A stretch of DNA of 64,000 nt, taken from positions 1-64,000 of the forward strand of contig NMRB01002716.1 in NCBI GenBank assembly GCA_002633025.1, given 5' to 3'. Numbering within the stretch: the stretch's first letter is position 1; every line of letters starts with the position of its first letter. The notes beneath the pieces are model-generated. The model saw nothing but the letters and a program-made list of their open reading frames with translations. It searched no databases and had not been told where the DNA came from. Shown here piece by piece: positions 46,317 to 56,388 of the stretch. The DNA is from Notospermus geniculatus. Taxonomy: Eukaryota; Nemertea; Pilidiophora; Heteronemertea; Lineidae. The position numbers and the translations under genes are program-made.

Positions 46317-46336
46317 CGGCTTGCCATAGCCATAGA

Positions 46337-46535
46337 GGGCCGTATGCTCGGGTCGGACTTCAGCCACACTAATTCTAAGCAAAGACTAAGGGCCGTATGC
46401 ACGGGTCGGACTTCAGCCACACTTTCATTAAAGTCAGAGTTTTCTCAATGCTTCGTCCGACCCGTGCATACAGCCCAAATTCTAACTTCAGCTTTTCTTT
46501 AGGCTAAAGTCCGACCCAAGCATACGATACGGCCC
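46337..46535. mobile_element. GGGCCGTATGC-family MITE in unit B, with nested relative
   Basis: The outer element (GGGCCGTATGCTCGGGTCGG to AAGCATACGATACGGCCC) matches that of unit A. A second small member of the same family (46390-46476, GGGCCGTATGCACGGGTCGG to CGACCCGTGCATACAGCCC) is inserted in it. Confidence 0.65.
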
Positions 46536-47173
46536 TCAGTGTTTCGTTTGACGGGAATCTCATGAATCTGAAAGAAAAACTCGAATGAAGTGCCTTTTTC
46601 GGGGCTTCCTTCCAGCCGAACCGTTGCGCCTATCAAAATTTTCTTCGCACACGACCCAGATAATTAAGAGACCACTAGCCTTGTCGATGTTCGTAAAATG
46701 ATTCCCGGCCTTTCTTGAAAATAACGGTATAAACCCGATACCGTACTCTTACTTCGACGCGTTGTCTCAGTCAGTCTGGTTCCGCTGCCCGACGATAGGT
46801 GGGATGAGCACCATCATGACGATGCAAGGGGCATTTCCCGCCCGGGGGTATTTCCATAATGACGTCATCGGCAAGGGGTGGGACCACCAAACTCGTCCCC
46901 AGTGGGTTTACGTTCCTACAACACCACTGGAAAGGGCTGACGACTTCAGGAATACTGCGCATGCGCAATCTAGTAATTTTGAGGCGAATCACGCCGAGGC
47001 CGCGATGATGTTCGCAACAAACCATGCTAACTATTCGTTTGAAATTGCTCTAATACTCAAACAACTTCGTGTTTTGGGAGTATTAAATGGCCTTTTAGGC
47101 ATATATAATGTTTTTCAGCCATCGAAGAACGAAATATTGTGTGAAACAAACATTTTGGCACGCTGCCAGCGGT

Positions 47174-47174
47174 N
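47174..47174. other. Assembly gap (single N)
   Basis: Ambiguous base just before the inverted-repeat region 47213-47551. No direct copy recognised around it. Confidence 0.5.
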
Positions 47175-47212
47175 CAAGCGAAATGGCGAAGGGAAATGTG
47201 GTGACAGACTGG

Positions 47213-47551
47213 CGCGTAAGCAACGCGTCGCGAAAGCGTTCAATCAGTCAGGGGAGCGGTTACACAGACCTAAACACCGAATCTGATTGGCGACACGCCT
47301 ACACGACACGACACGTCGCGTACGCACCAGTCTGTCACCGGCTGAAGGGAAGTAAATGTCGCCAAGCGATAAGGCGAAAACATAAATACTCTGGAAGCAT
47401 TGGCCTGCACCAACTGAAGGCGGTGACAGACTGGCGCGTACGCAGCGCGTCCTCGTTCCGCCAATCAGATTCTTCGGTAGGCCTAGGTGTTTCGGTCTGT
47501 GTTACCGCCTCCTTGATTGGTTGAACGCTTCCCGACGCGTTGCTTACGCTA
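47213..47551. mobile_element. Double inverted-repeat element
   Basis: GCGTAAGCAACGCGTCG at the left pairs with CGACGCGTTGCTTACGC at the right, and the arms go on for about 58 bp (GTTACACAGACC / GGTCTGTGTTAC). Inside, GCGTACGCACCAGTCTGTCACC pairs with GGTGACAGACTGGCGCGTACGC, a word also found just at the left end. A core GGCGAAAACATAAATACTCT resembles 31065-31100. Confidence 0.65.
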
Positions 47552-48021
47552 CAATACGTGGCAATATTACGTTACAATATTTCCTTTTACACCTGAATCA
47601 CATGATCATGGCTCCTGAGACACCAGTTAATAGAGAGGTTCAGGTACAGAGAGACAAATCAAACGTTTACGTTGATCGGAAGATCCACTACAAACGTCCG
47701 AAAATTATTTAAGACTTAGGAGTCGCCGACTTGAATCGGTTTGTTCGTTCCTTCCTATATATATATTTACGGCTCCATTTCGCAGTCGTTCACATTCCAA
47801 AATGCCAGTGTCACCAAAATTCGTTACTCGGATGCAAATGAAGAGGGCAACTGAACGTTTTGACACTTATACCACTACGTTGTACATGTACATGTACGTA
47901 TATTTTACTTTTGGGATTTGGAATGAATATTCGATCACAACTTGTACGATCGTTCTCGAAATTATCTCCGGACAGTAAAGCTCTAAAATGAACATTAACT
48001 CGTCTGTCACCCAGGTGCCGT

Positions 48022-49047
48022 CTAAAAAGAGTAATGTTTATTTTGCCTTGGTGCTGTTGTTGTCGTCGTCGGTGGTATCTTCGTCGGCTTTGGTGGCGAT
48101 CCATGTGCTGGTGTGTCCGGTGGTGGCACTGATTTTTTTGTCTTCATGGGTGTGATAACCTTGAACTTCTGCTCGGCAGGTTTCTGGGGCAGTTCTACGG
48201 GCGGATCTCCTGCTGTCGGTGCAACCGCTGGTTGTACAGTTGCACCGGCTGCGGGTTTAGGTTGCACCGCGACAGTTGGTTTCGTTGTTGGTGCCTGCTC
48301 TTGCTGTGCATTTGGACCACCTGGTTGTGGCTGCTGCGGTTGTGCTCCTTTTGGTTGTGCTGGATTCGGTGCAGATGCCGGTGGCTGTGCCGCACCTGCG
48401 GCCGCTGGGGGTGCAGGCTTTGGGGCTGCTGCAGCTGGTGGTGGTGCAGCAGCAGCAGCAGGAGGAGGTCCTGATTTTTGGGGTGCTGCTGCGGCTCCTG
48501 CTGGTGGTGGTGGTGCTGCTGCTGCTGCTGGTGGTGCATTATTTGCAGGTGCTGCTGCTGCCGGCGGTGGTTTATTCGCGGGAGGCGGCCCCGCTGCTGC
48601 TGCTGCTGGTGGTGCTGCCGGTGGTTTATTCGCCGCCGCTGGTGGTGCTGCAGCTGCTTTATTCTGTGCTGCTGCTGGCGGTACTGCTGCAGGTGGTTTA
48701 TTCGTGGGCACTGCTGATGGTGGTGGTGTTTTACTCGGGCTAGCTGCTGCTGCTGCTGGTGGGTTCGCCGCGGCGAGTTCTTTACTCTGTGCCACTGGTG
48801 CAGCTGGTGCCGCTGCGGGAGGCCCGGCCTGTTTTGCTGGTGCTTTTGCCGCAGCAGCTGCAGGTGCTCCTGCAGGTGCAGGTGCTGGTTTATTCGCTGG
48901 TGGAGATGCGGCAGCGGGTATTCCGACAGGCAATGGGACACATCTCACAAGGAATGGAAGGTGGAAACCAAGGAGAAGAGCCGTGTACACGATTGTCGTC
49001 AAGCAGGATGTCTTGAACTTGACTGCAATGCCGCTGTATCCCCTCAT
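48022..49047 (-). CDS. Secreted Pro/Ala-rich low-complexity protein
   Basis: The start is the ATG read from 49047 (MRGYSGIAVKF); the frame is open upstream but has no ATG, and a TGTCCGCTTTCAG acceptor-like sequence ends just before it, so a 5' exon is likely. Stop TAG at 48022-48024; 341 residues. Residues 16-34 are hydrophobic (TTIVYTALLLGFHLPFLV) after R2, K10 and K12, which reads as a signal peptide or anchor. Residues about 45-215 are almost only Ala and Pro with recurring NKPP spacers. Then come a Gln/Pro part (QPQQPQPGGPNAQQEQ), a Lys/Pro part and a TTTTT run near the end. Such proteins are often matrix, mucus or biomineral components, but function is not shown. Codon third positions and the NKP pattern support this strand. 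Confidence 0.6.
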   Translation of the reverse strand: MRGYSGIAVKFKTSCLTTIVYTALLLGFHLPFLVRCVPLPVGIPAAASPPANKPAPAPAGAPAAAAAKAPAKQAGPPAAAPAAPVAQSKELAAANPPAAAAASPSKTPPPSAVPTNKPPAAVPPAAAQNKAAAAPPAAANKPPAAPPAAAAAGPPPANKPPPAAAAPANNAPPAAAAAPPPPAGAAAAPQKSGPPPAAAAAPPPAAAAPKPAPPAAAGAAQPPASAPNPAQPKGAQPQQPQPGGPNAQQEQAPTTKPTVAVQPKPAAGATVQPAVAPTAGDPPVELPQKPAEQKFKVITPMKTKKSVPPPDTPAHGSPPKPTKIPPTTTTTAPRQNKHYSF

Positions 49048-49136
49048 CACGACACTGAAAGCGGACAAGAGAGTCAGATTATTTATTATGCATTTCGAAT
49101 GTCACAGTGCAATGGTATCTGTAGGGATCTCATAGC

Positions 49137-49366
49137 TAAGCAGGGGCGGATCCAGGATTTTCTACGTGGGGGCCTAGGCGAACGTTTTACGAGCGAAGGC
49201 GTAGCCCTATAGCGGGGGAGCACGAGGGGGTGCTTCCTCTCGTTCAAAGGCTGAACGCCGGTGACGCTACTCCCCCCTGAGAAAAAAATCAGACATTGAA
49301 AAATTGTTGGTGATCGAGAGCAGGGCCGGTCCGGACCCCCCCCCCCCCGGATCCGCGCCTGAGCTA
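49137..49366. mobile_element. MITE with GCGGATCC ends, upstream of Pro/Ala gene
   Basis: AGCAGGGGCGGATCCAGGAT on the left and CCGGATCCGCGCCTGAGCT on the right are inverted (CAGGGGCGGATCC-type ends, common in hAT-like MITEs). It holds a C-run and abuts the gap at 49367. It lies about 90 bp upstream of the ATG of the minus-strand gene. Confidence 0.6.
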
Positions 49367-49367
49367 N
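49367..49367. other. Assembly gap (single N)
   Basis: Ambiguous base just beyond a MITE with a long C-run. Confidence 0.5.
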
Positions 49368-49453
49368 ACTTTTTTGTTATGACACCCATTCGAGCTTTAC
49401 CATCGGTGCTACCATTTTGGATGAGACACACACGTGTGGGCCCAAACATCAGG

Positions 49454-49577
49454 GAGTTTTCGGAAAGCCCCCGAAACGCCAACGCGAACGCCAAACCCAT
49501 TGTTCGGTGCCACGAAGAGAGCACCGAACAAAAGGATAGAAGTTCGCGTTGGCGTTTCGGGGGCTTTGTGAAAACTC
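49454..49577. mobile_element. MITE, GAGTTTTCGCAAAGC family, copy 1
   Basis: GAGTTTTCGGAAAGCCCCCG pairs with CGGGGGCTTTGTGAAAACTC; inner CGAAACGCCAACGCGAAC pairs with GTTCGCGTTGGCGTTTCG. Homologues at 62768-62884 and a single end at 62375-62414. Confidence 0.8.
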
Positions 49578-50083
49578 TATATCATGAACACCTTCACGTG
49601 CGTGAGTGTCGGGCGACGACTAACCGCATGACCATCGTAGAAATGAATGGTTTCATCGATGATCGATATTCAAATCACAGATCATTGATCGGAAATCATT
49701 TCAGCTCTGCGATGGTTGGTTACCAACAGAAGGGCCCACAAATCGGGTATTCCGACCTACATGTAGGCCTACGCAAAAGAAATTCTGTAAAACGATGACA
49801 ACAATCAAAAATTCTTAAAGTCAATGTACCATGGCTTCATTGTTTACATTCATGTTATTTTGGACTTTTGGGACATGCCAAGCCAACCAACCCAAATTGA
49901 ATACCGGTATTTTCGGTATCAAAAGATTTCTAGACGGGCACGCCACCAATAAATTACTCACAGACAAAGAAACACTGGACACAAACAAAAAAATGAACAA
50001 TAATTTTCATGGCGCGCAAAAATACTCGTGATATATTACCTTTAAAATTTCCCATTAGCCCATCAATCTGTGAAAATAGGGAA

Positions 50084-50206
50084 GTTGAGATCAGTGACTT
50101 TCACGGATCCTTGTTATAAGGATAGAATTCTGTACAACGAGGACAAATTTTGTGTAGACTCGTTTCGTATACGTATAAGGATCCGTGATACGTCGCTGAT
50201 CTCAAC
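50084..50206. mobile_element. MITE with GTTGAGATCAG ends
   Basis: GTTGAGATCAGTGAC pairs with GTCGCTGATCTCAAC, and TCACGGATCCTT with AAGGATCCGTGA. Confidence 0.75.
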
Positions 50207-50305
50207 CTCCGTATGTTAATCAATCTGAATTCGCAAACGCAATGCTTTGATATGAAAAGCAACATAAAATATCCAATCACGAAATTCATTTCTCGGAAAA
50301 TATGT

Positions 50306-51108
50306 TTTTACCAGGCTTGAGAAGAAAATGAACCCAAACGAATAAAAAATTTTGTAAAAGAAAATTCCGTCAGAAACATGTAACTTTAGAAAGAAATTTT
50401 ATAAGATTTAGAAGATGAAAACAATTACAAACAATTTTTTTCAAGTTTTCCACGAGAAATTCTTTACAAAGATGACAACATTTTAAAACATTCCGAAAGT
50501 AAAACTGTGCCAAAAATGAAAAATTCTTTTTTTATGAAGGATAAAAAGAATGTGACGCCATGTCTTCCAAATTTGAAACAAAAATCTTCATGTAATGTAA
50601 AATTGCATTATAAAGTGGACTTCCCCAGCGATTGGCCACACAAGGCGGCAAACTTTGCCTTTTTGAACACTGATACTCAACTTTACTGAGCACAGCCTTG
50701 CTGAACAAATGAAATACACAACCTACCTCAATAGATCGGTGGTCTCCTGTCGCCCCTGGCCCGGCGGACGTTCCACACCTCCTTAAATATCCGTCTATCC
50801 TTTCTCTTCAATAGTTATCTTAGCAAAGTAATGAGATAATCCACAGTTCGAACATCTTGTCCATCCTTATCATATACGTAATGGACAAGGCCTGGAAATT
50901 GTCAATACACAATCTCTTGTATCCGTGCAGTGTGTAGGTAGGCCTATACAGCAGGTATTGGTGAACACAAAGGTATTGGCACGATTGATTTCCGATCTAT
51001 TGTATATTTCACCAAAACAGCACTGAAGTACCATCAGCGCGAAATAGTCACCAATTATAGAGGAAGACAGGTGTGTTCTCGATACCTTAGACAATGCCTA
51101 TGTAGGCC
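50306..51108. repeat. 803 bp direct duplication, copy 1 (probable allele)
   Basis: Repeats as 51110-51913 with about six substitutions and one extra T in a T run. It ends exactly at the gap at 51109, as expected for unmerged contig overlap. Confidence 0.85.
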
Positions 51109-51109
51109 N
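51109..51109. other. Assembly gap (single N) between 803 bp copies
   Basis: Directly flanked by the two copies, with no unique sequence between them. Confidence 0.8.
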
Positions 51110-51913
51110 TTTTACCAGGCTTGAGAAGAAAATGAACCCAAACGAATAAAAAATTTTGTAAAAGAAAATTCCGTCAGAAACATGTAACTTTAGAAAGAAA
51201 TTTTATAAGATTTAGAAGATGAAAACAATTACAAACAATTTTTTTTCAAGTTTTCCACGAGAAATTCTTTACAAAGATGACAACATTTTAAAACATTCCG
51301 AAAGTAAAACTGTGCCAAAAATGAAAAATTCTTTTTTTATGAAGGATAAAAAGAATGTGACGCCATGTCTTCCAAATTTGAAACAAAAATCTTCATGTAA
51401 TGTAAAATTGCATTATAAAGTGGACTTCCCCAGCGATTGGCCACACAAGGCGGCAAACTTTGCCTTTTTGAACACTGATACTCAACTTTACTGAGCACAG
51501 CCTTGCTGAACAAATGAAGTACACAACCTACCTCAATAGATCGGTGGTCTCCTGTCGCCCCTGGCCCGGCGGACGTTCCACGCCTCCTTAAATATCCGTC
51601 TATCCTTTCTCTTCAATAGTTATCTTAGCAAAGTAAAGAGATAATCCACAGTTCGAACATCTTGTCCATCCTTATCATATACGTAATGGACAAGGCCTGG
51701 AAATTGTCAATACACAATATCTTGTATCCGTGCACTGTGTAGGTAGGCCTATACAGCGGGTATTGGTGAACACAAAGGTATTGGCACGATTGATTTCCGA
51801 TCTATTGTATATTTCACCAAAACAGCACTGAAGTACCATCAGCGCGAAATAGTCACCAATTATAGAGGAAGACAGGTGTGTTCTCGATACCTTAGACAAT
51901 GCCTATGTAGGCC
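51110..51913. repeat. 803 bp direct duplication, copy 2
   Basis: Homologue of 50306-51108, continuing into unique DNA with TACATG microsatellite at about 51915-51945. Confidence 0.85.
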
Positions 51914-53860
51914 TGCATGTAGGCCTACATGTACATGTACATGTATGTTACTTGAAATGTTGGCTTCTACAAGGTAGACGTGCATCAACACCATGCTTTA
52001 CAATTTTAGCCTTAGTGGGTATGGTCCACCATTGATGAAGGGGAGCGTCCGTCATTTCGGCACTTGATCAATAATTTATCAATGCTTTCACAACCGTGGC
52101 TTTACGTTCACAGCCGACATCAAATGTGCAGAATATGTTGAAGGAATTTTTCACTCACTTCCACCCTGAGCGCCATCTGGAACTACATGTATGGCTTCAA
52201 AGGAAATTTGCGTTTCCACAAACCAGAATGCATTTTCACACAATCAAGTTCAAGCAGGGTCAAAAACTATAAAATTTCACGACTTTTAGTGGACATAAGT
52301 TTATTTCTTTAATAACATTATTTTCACTTCATATACAACCAAAAATCACAGGGCTACACTCGCCTTGTGAATTTTAGACTACCATAGCTGGAAATATGTA
52401 CAAGAAGCCAGGACACAATAGTATGTACACCACAAGTGACGAATGTATTATGCGAAAAACGCGGGGAAAAATATTAACAAAAGCTGGAAGGAGGTACCGG
52501 TATTAGACAAAGTATTATGATGCTACATGTACATTCTGTTCATTGATGAAGTGCAGTGGTATGTGATTAATTTCAAGAAATAGGCTGACCTTCTTGTCAT
52601 TTTCATTTCCTTGTAGGAAAATAGCGGTAAAATTGTATGAGTTAGCCGACGTACATGTACATGTAACCTTTGATCTCTACATGTAGGCAACCTCGTGTAT
52701 AGGTTTGCAGACGCGATCAATGTACATGTACACCATATACCACAGCACAAAATTCATGGTGGCGAGGCTGATCATGATCTAGCGTATTCCGGACGTTCAA
52801 TGCATGCTCGATAAGACTGTTCAAATCTATCTATCTGAATGGAACCTTTAAGTTACCAATTAGACAAAGAGACTCCTACCAAACAAAAAGATTTGGTTGA
52901 AGCAAGGTACGTACCTTACATGCACTTGGTGAAGTGTTGAACGCGAGTTGATCTTCTCAAGTGGTGAAAAGGATGGCAGCCATTTTTGTGAGCTAAGGTT
53001 TCGACATAGTATCAGTCTACCCTTCGTGTTGCCAATAGCTAAGTACGGTGGTCGGACAGGACACCAGTCTTATTACGTTGGTTCCAAATTCCGCCGCCAG
53101 GGAAGGGACACTGACGCTATCATAACACTGGCAAAAATGAAACCAAATCATTGCAAACCGTGAATTTTACCACGTTTTACATAGCGCACTTTTACATGGT
53201 GTTCAAGACCCTCTCAAGTGCACTTACACAGCTGTCCTAAGACATGTAGGCATAAGACAACACTGAGATGCGGCTTTCCGACACAGTAATATTTTATGCG
53301 AATTTAGCAATGACAGCACGACACAATGGGTCATATGAATAAAGACTAGCAAATGCTTTTACTTCAGATTTGTATAGCATTGCCTCGTGCATTTGTATTG
53401 CAAAGTACAGAAACGTATCTTTTGATGGTTTCTTATACATCCCGCATTACAAATGCTGAAATCCCCCAAAGTCATTTCGGGAAAAAGTGAATTACAATGT
53501 ATAGTCATCTTGAAAAAAGATTGATGAATAGGGAAAGTGGCACACAAACGTCATCTTTTAAGGAGGAATTAATATGACAAGAATATTTTTCAATCCAGTT
53601 GCGGAAAGGAATCTAATATTTACACGAATGCACGAGCGCGGGTGTGGAAAGAAAAATTGTCCCAGAAAAAAACGTACCGGTACGCCAAGAAGTGCTGTCC
53701 TACTGTAGGACTTTCATGGCCATTGGTTTCAGCTATCGCTGTGCACTTACAACCCTTATGGAAATACCTCACCTCAGAGAAAAGGGACGAGGGACAAGTT
53801 CTTTTCCATTACTTACACCTGACACCAAATGCAATATTACTAAATGTGGCAAGATTATTG
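51914..53860. other. No supported gene
   Basis: AT-rich DNA with TACATGTACATG runs (e.g. 51920-51945, 52652-52663, 52720-52731). No exon, RNA gene or clear element identified. Confidence 0.5.
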
Positions 53861-54536
53861 CACTGTTAGAAATAACAGAACTGTGCAGCAGAGTCCCCAG
53901 GACGGTTCTGTAAAATTACAGACCTGATCTGTAAAATTACAAACTTAAATAAATGTCAACAGAGATTTGACTGGAGGCTGACCAAATTATATTTTCATAC
54001 TGCCCTCAGAAAGGCATCATTATGGGATGTCCAAGGGAGTCCAACCAATACAGGAAAACATGAATCATACCATAAAACAAGAGGCCCATGGGCCTTGCGC
54101 TCAGCTGACTATTACTTGGCAACTCGAAGAGGTTGACAGGGGAAAAGTGAGACAAGTACGAATATTTCAACTTTTAATGGCAAGCAAGCAGATATCGAAG
54201 ATCTCAAGTTATGGAATGGAAGTTCAAACCCACATTTCATATTACATTGTTTGATACCAAACATGACTACCTTGGCTCAACTGTCTTTAAGTAGGTCACT
54301 GGAAGTATGTCACTCCAAACATGACTACGTTGGTCCAACTAGTCTTTAAATAGGTCACTAGGTCATTCCTACACTTCATTACCTGTAGTTTGATACCAAA
54401 CCTGACTACCTTGGCTCAACTGGTCTTTANCTAAAAATTATGTAAATTTACAGAAAGTGCTGGGGACTCTGCTGCAGGGAATTTCTGTAAAATTACTGCA
54501 GAAATACTACTGTAAATTTAATAATTTCTAACAGTG
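53861..54536. mobile_element. TIR element with CACTGTTAGAAAT ends
   Basis: CACTGTTAGAAAT on the left pairs with ATTTCTAACAGTG on the right, and the arms extend discontinuously for about 90 bp (GCAGCAGAGTCCCCAG / CTGGGGACTCTGCTGC; TTCTGTAAAATTAC / GTAAATTTACAGAA). The centre holds AGAGGCCCATGGGCCT and a degenerate tandem repeat (about 54245-54429) of AACATGACTACCTTGG units. The gap at 54430 lies inside, so true length is unknown. Confidence 0.65.
54430..54430. other. Assembly gap (single N) in tandem repeat
   Basis: Lies at the end of the AACATGACTACCTTGG-type tandem repeat, which may be collapsed. Confidence 0.55.
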
Positions 54537-55560
54537 TGGGCTGCAGTTAAACTGCATCCAAATGTCATGTGACTAGTCCAGCCTCGTTTCCAGGATTCCT
54601 TCGTCTGTCAGTCTCGCCATGGTGAAGGCTTCCACGTTGAGAAATTCTTGAAAACATCTCTTGTACCTGACCAGAGAAATCTCGTCTTCAACTTCGAACT
54701 GACCACTGCTGTCGTTATTAGAAAGGTAGGCCTATCCTCCTTGCACTCTTGCAGAGTTGCTAGCAAATTCTACCGTATACGTCACTGATGACGTTAGAAA
54801 CTACAGATCACATTTCAGTAATTACGAGCAAAATACTGTCTTGGGTAAGTTCCCGTGAAATTGGCAAGAAAAATCGTCAAGAATCATTGCACATGTCCCA
54901 ATTATGTACAGAATAGCATTTTTGCTCTTAGTATTCATTTCCTCATTTGACTACTAATACCATCGGAACAGTTTCTGCGAGCGAAAATCACAAGAGCCCG
55001 ATATTTCCCTCGCGGCTGACTCCAATGACACCTACACTATCCGAAGACCGTCGAGTCCGACCGCGGCATTTTCCAAACGGCCCGACCGCGCATACCGCAC
55101 TTCGATATGCCACCGGAGGTTGCGTCCAATGCGAAAATGACCGACGCAATGTCCTCACGGCCTTTCAATGTTTAATATTTTGCGTGGGTTTCCCACGGTA
55201 GCGATCCAAGATGGCCGCCAGTTTTTTACGCAAACCCCACTTCCGTTTCTCACATCCCGAATACTGAAATGGCTCGAACGTTCATTAGATGACGTCATCA
55301 CAACCTTATTTTCCTAAAGCCAAGTTCCCATTGGAATCAATCTTTAAAACCAGTACATATCTTTACTTGACGGTTCCGGTAATGCAGAGGCTGAGACTGT
55401 TTCCAAACCTGCAACGAATCAAAAGAGAAAGATGAAGACACATGTTTTTCTACCCATGTCCGTCCGTCTGTCGTTTGGTAAACTTCATGGAGTAAATATC
55501 AATCGGCAGTCATCGGGAGTCCCAACTGGACCCTTTTTATGCATCCTTTCACGTATGTAT

Positions 55561-55886
55561 AGGGTGACCCCCCCCCCAAAAAGCAACCCAAACAAGTGTC
55601 AATAACTTTTTTGATATTGATGCTAACCCTTCTATTTTTCAGATTTAAAGAGGTAAGTAGTTGTCAATCAGATTAGAATCAGGAGTTTTTCAAGATGCCT
55701 TGGACTCTTCGACAGAAATTGCGGACCATGATTTCTGTCGAAGAGCCCAAAGCATCTTGAAAAACTCTTGATTCTAATCTGATTGGCAACTGTTTACCTC
55801 TTTAAATCTGAAAGATGAAAGGGTTAGCATCAATATCAAAAAAGTTACTAACAAACACTTGTTTGGGATCCATTTTTGGGCACCCT
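55561..55886. mobile_element. 326 bp palindromic MITE beyond the VGLL stop codon
   Basis: The ends are AGGGTG and CACCCT, with arms of about 140 bp: AAACAAGTGTCAATAACTTT / AAGTTACTAACAAACACTTG-like, AGATTTAAAGAGGTAAG / TTACCTCTTTAAATCT, ATCAGATTAGAATC / GATTCTAATCTGAT, TTTCAAGATGCCTTGG / CAAAGCATCTTGAAA, TTCGACAGAAAT / ATTTCTGTCGAA. It ends 24 bases from the VGLL stop codon, on the 3' side of that gene. Confidence 0.8.
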
Positions 55887-55909
55887 GTACATTGAGGTGA
55901 TTCAAGTGA

Positions 55910-56388
55910 TTACACACTAAGTGCATGATGTGACTGTGACGTGGGCTTACCTGCCATACCCGTATGTGACGTTTCTATGTGTGCATTATGATGTGAAAGA
56001 AGTTCAGACCCAAGTGTCTCCGTGTGTGAGTGATACCGCGGCGCCCACGCCTCCGCCGGCTTGGACAAGTCACAACGCCCCGTCCGCATCGAAGACGGCT
56101 GCATCAACAGGGAACTGTAGTGAGGTGAGAATTTGTTTGAGGCAGCCATGGTGGAGTAGGGAAGGTCGTGCATTGGCCGGTGGTAGGAGTGTGATTGACT
56201 GGTGAGGGAATAAGGGTGCCAGGGATCTTGATGTAACGCCGTCACACCGTGTAAAGACGCCGTGGACATGTACGGATCTGTTGGAAACTGGAGATCCTGG
56301 TGCGAGGATACTGTGCTACCCGATGGATGTTGGTATTGGCTGTTCCAGAATGAAGGAGGAAAGTTTCTCTCTGACATGGGCGACGTAT
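55910..56388 (-). CDS. Vestigial-like (VGLL2/3-type) cofactor, last coding exon
   Basis: VGLL proteins are nuclear cofactors that bind TEAD/Scalloped factors through a TONDU motif. This exon gives the C-terminal part. On the minus strand an acceptor (TTTTATCGTTCCAG) precedes ATACGTCGCCC and MSERNFPPSFWNSQYQHP, which matches by recall the SFPxSFWNSxYQ motif just after the TONDU region of VGLL2. Further matches are DPYMSTASLHG, DPWHPYSL, a His/Tyr-rich part (YHRPMHDLPYS), HYSSLLMQP and SKPAEAWA. It ends SHHALSV with TAA at 55910-55912. About 158 residues are visible. The TONDU exon (VLFTYFQGD-type) was searched for by eye to 64000 and not found, so it probably lies outside the window. VGLL2 versus VGLL3 is not resolved. 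Confidence 0.8.

Larger units (their letters stand above)
42993..46884. repeat. Tandem 4 kb unit, copy B
   Basis: Direct homologue of 38367-42335: same 95-base start, an A/T-tract array (43083-46316), the GGGCCGTATGC element and the 350-base CpG-containing tail (about 46536-46884, matching 41978-42335 with small indels). Confidence 0.75.

Noticed and set aside
48113-49135. Long + strand open frame rich in Gly, Ala and Cys
   Set aside because: It is the complement of the Pro/Ala-rich minus-strand gene; the GCN-type repeats keep it open. It has no convincing leader and irregular composition at both ends.
51219-51494. 91-codon open frame in the 803 bp duplication
   Set aside because: The other copy has one T fewer in a T run, which breaks the same frame. 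No motif or splice evidence.
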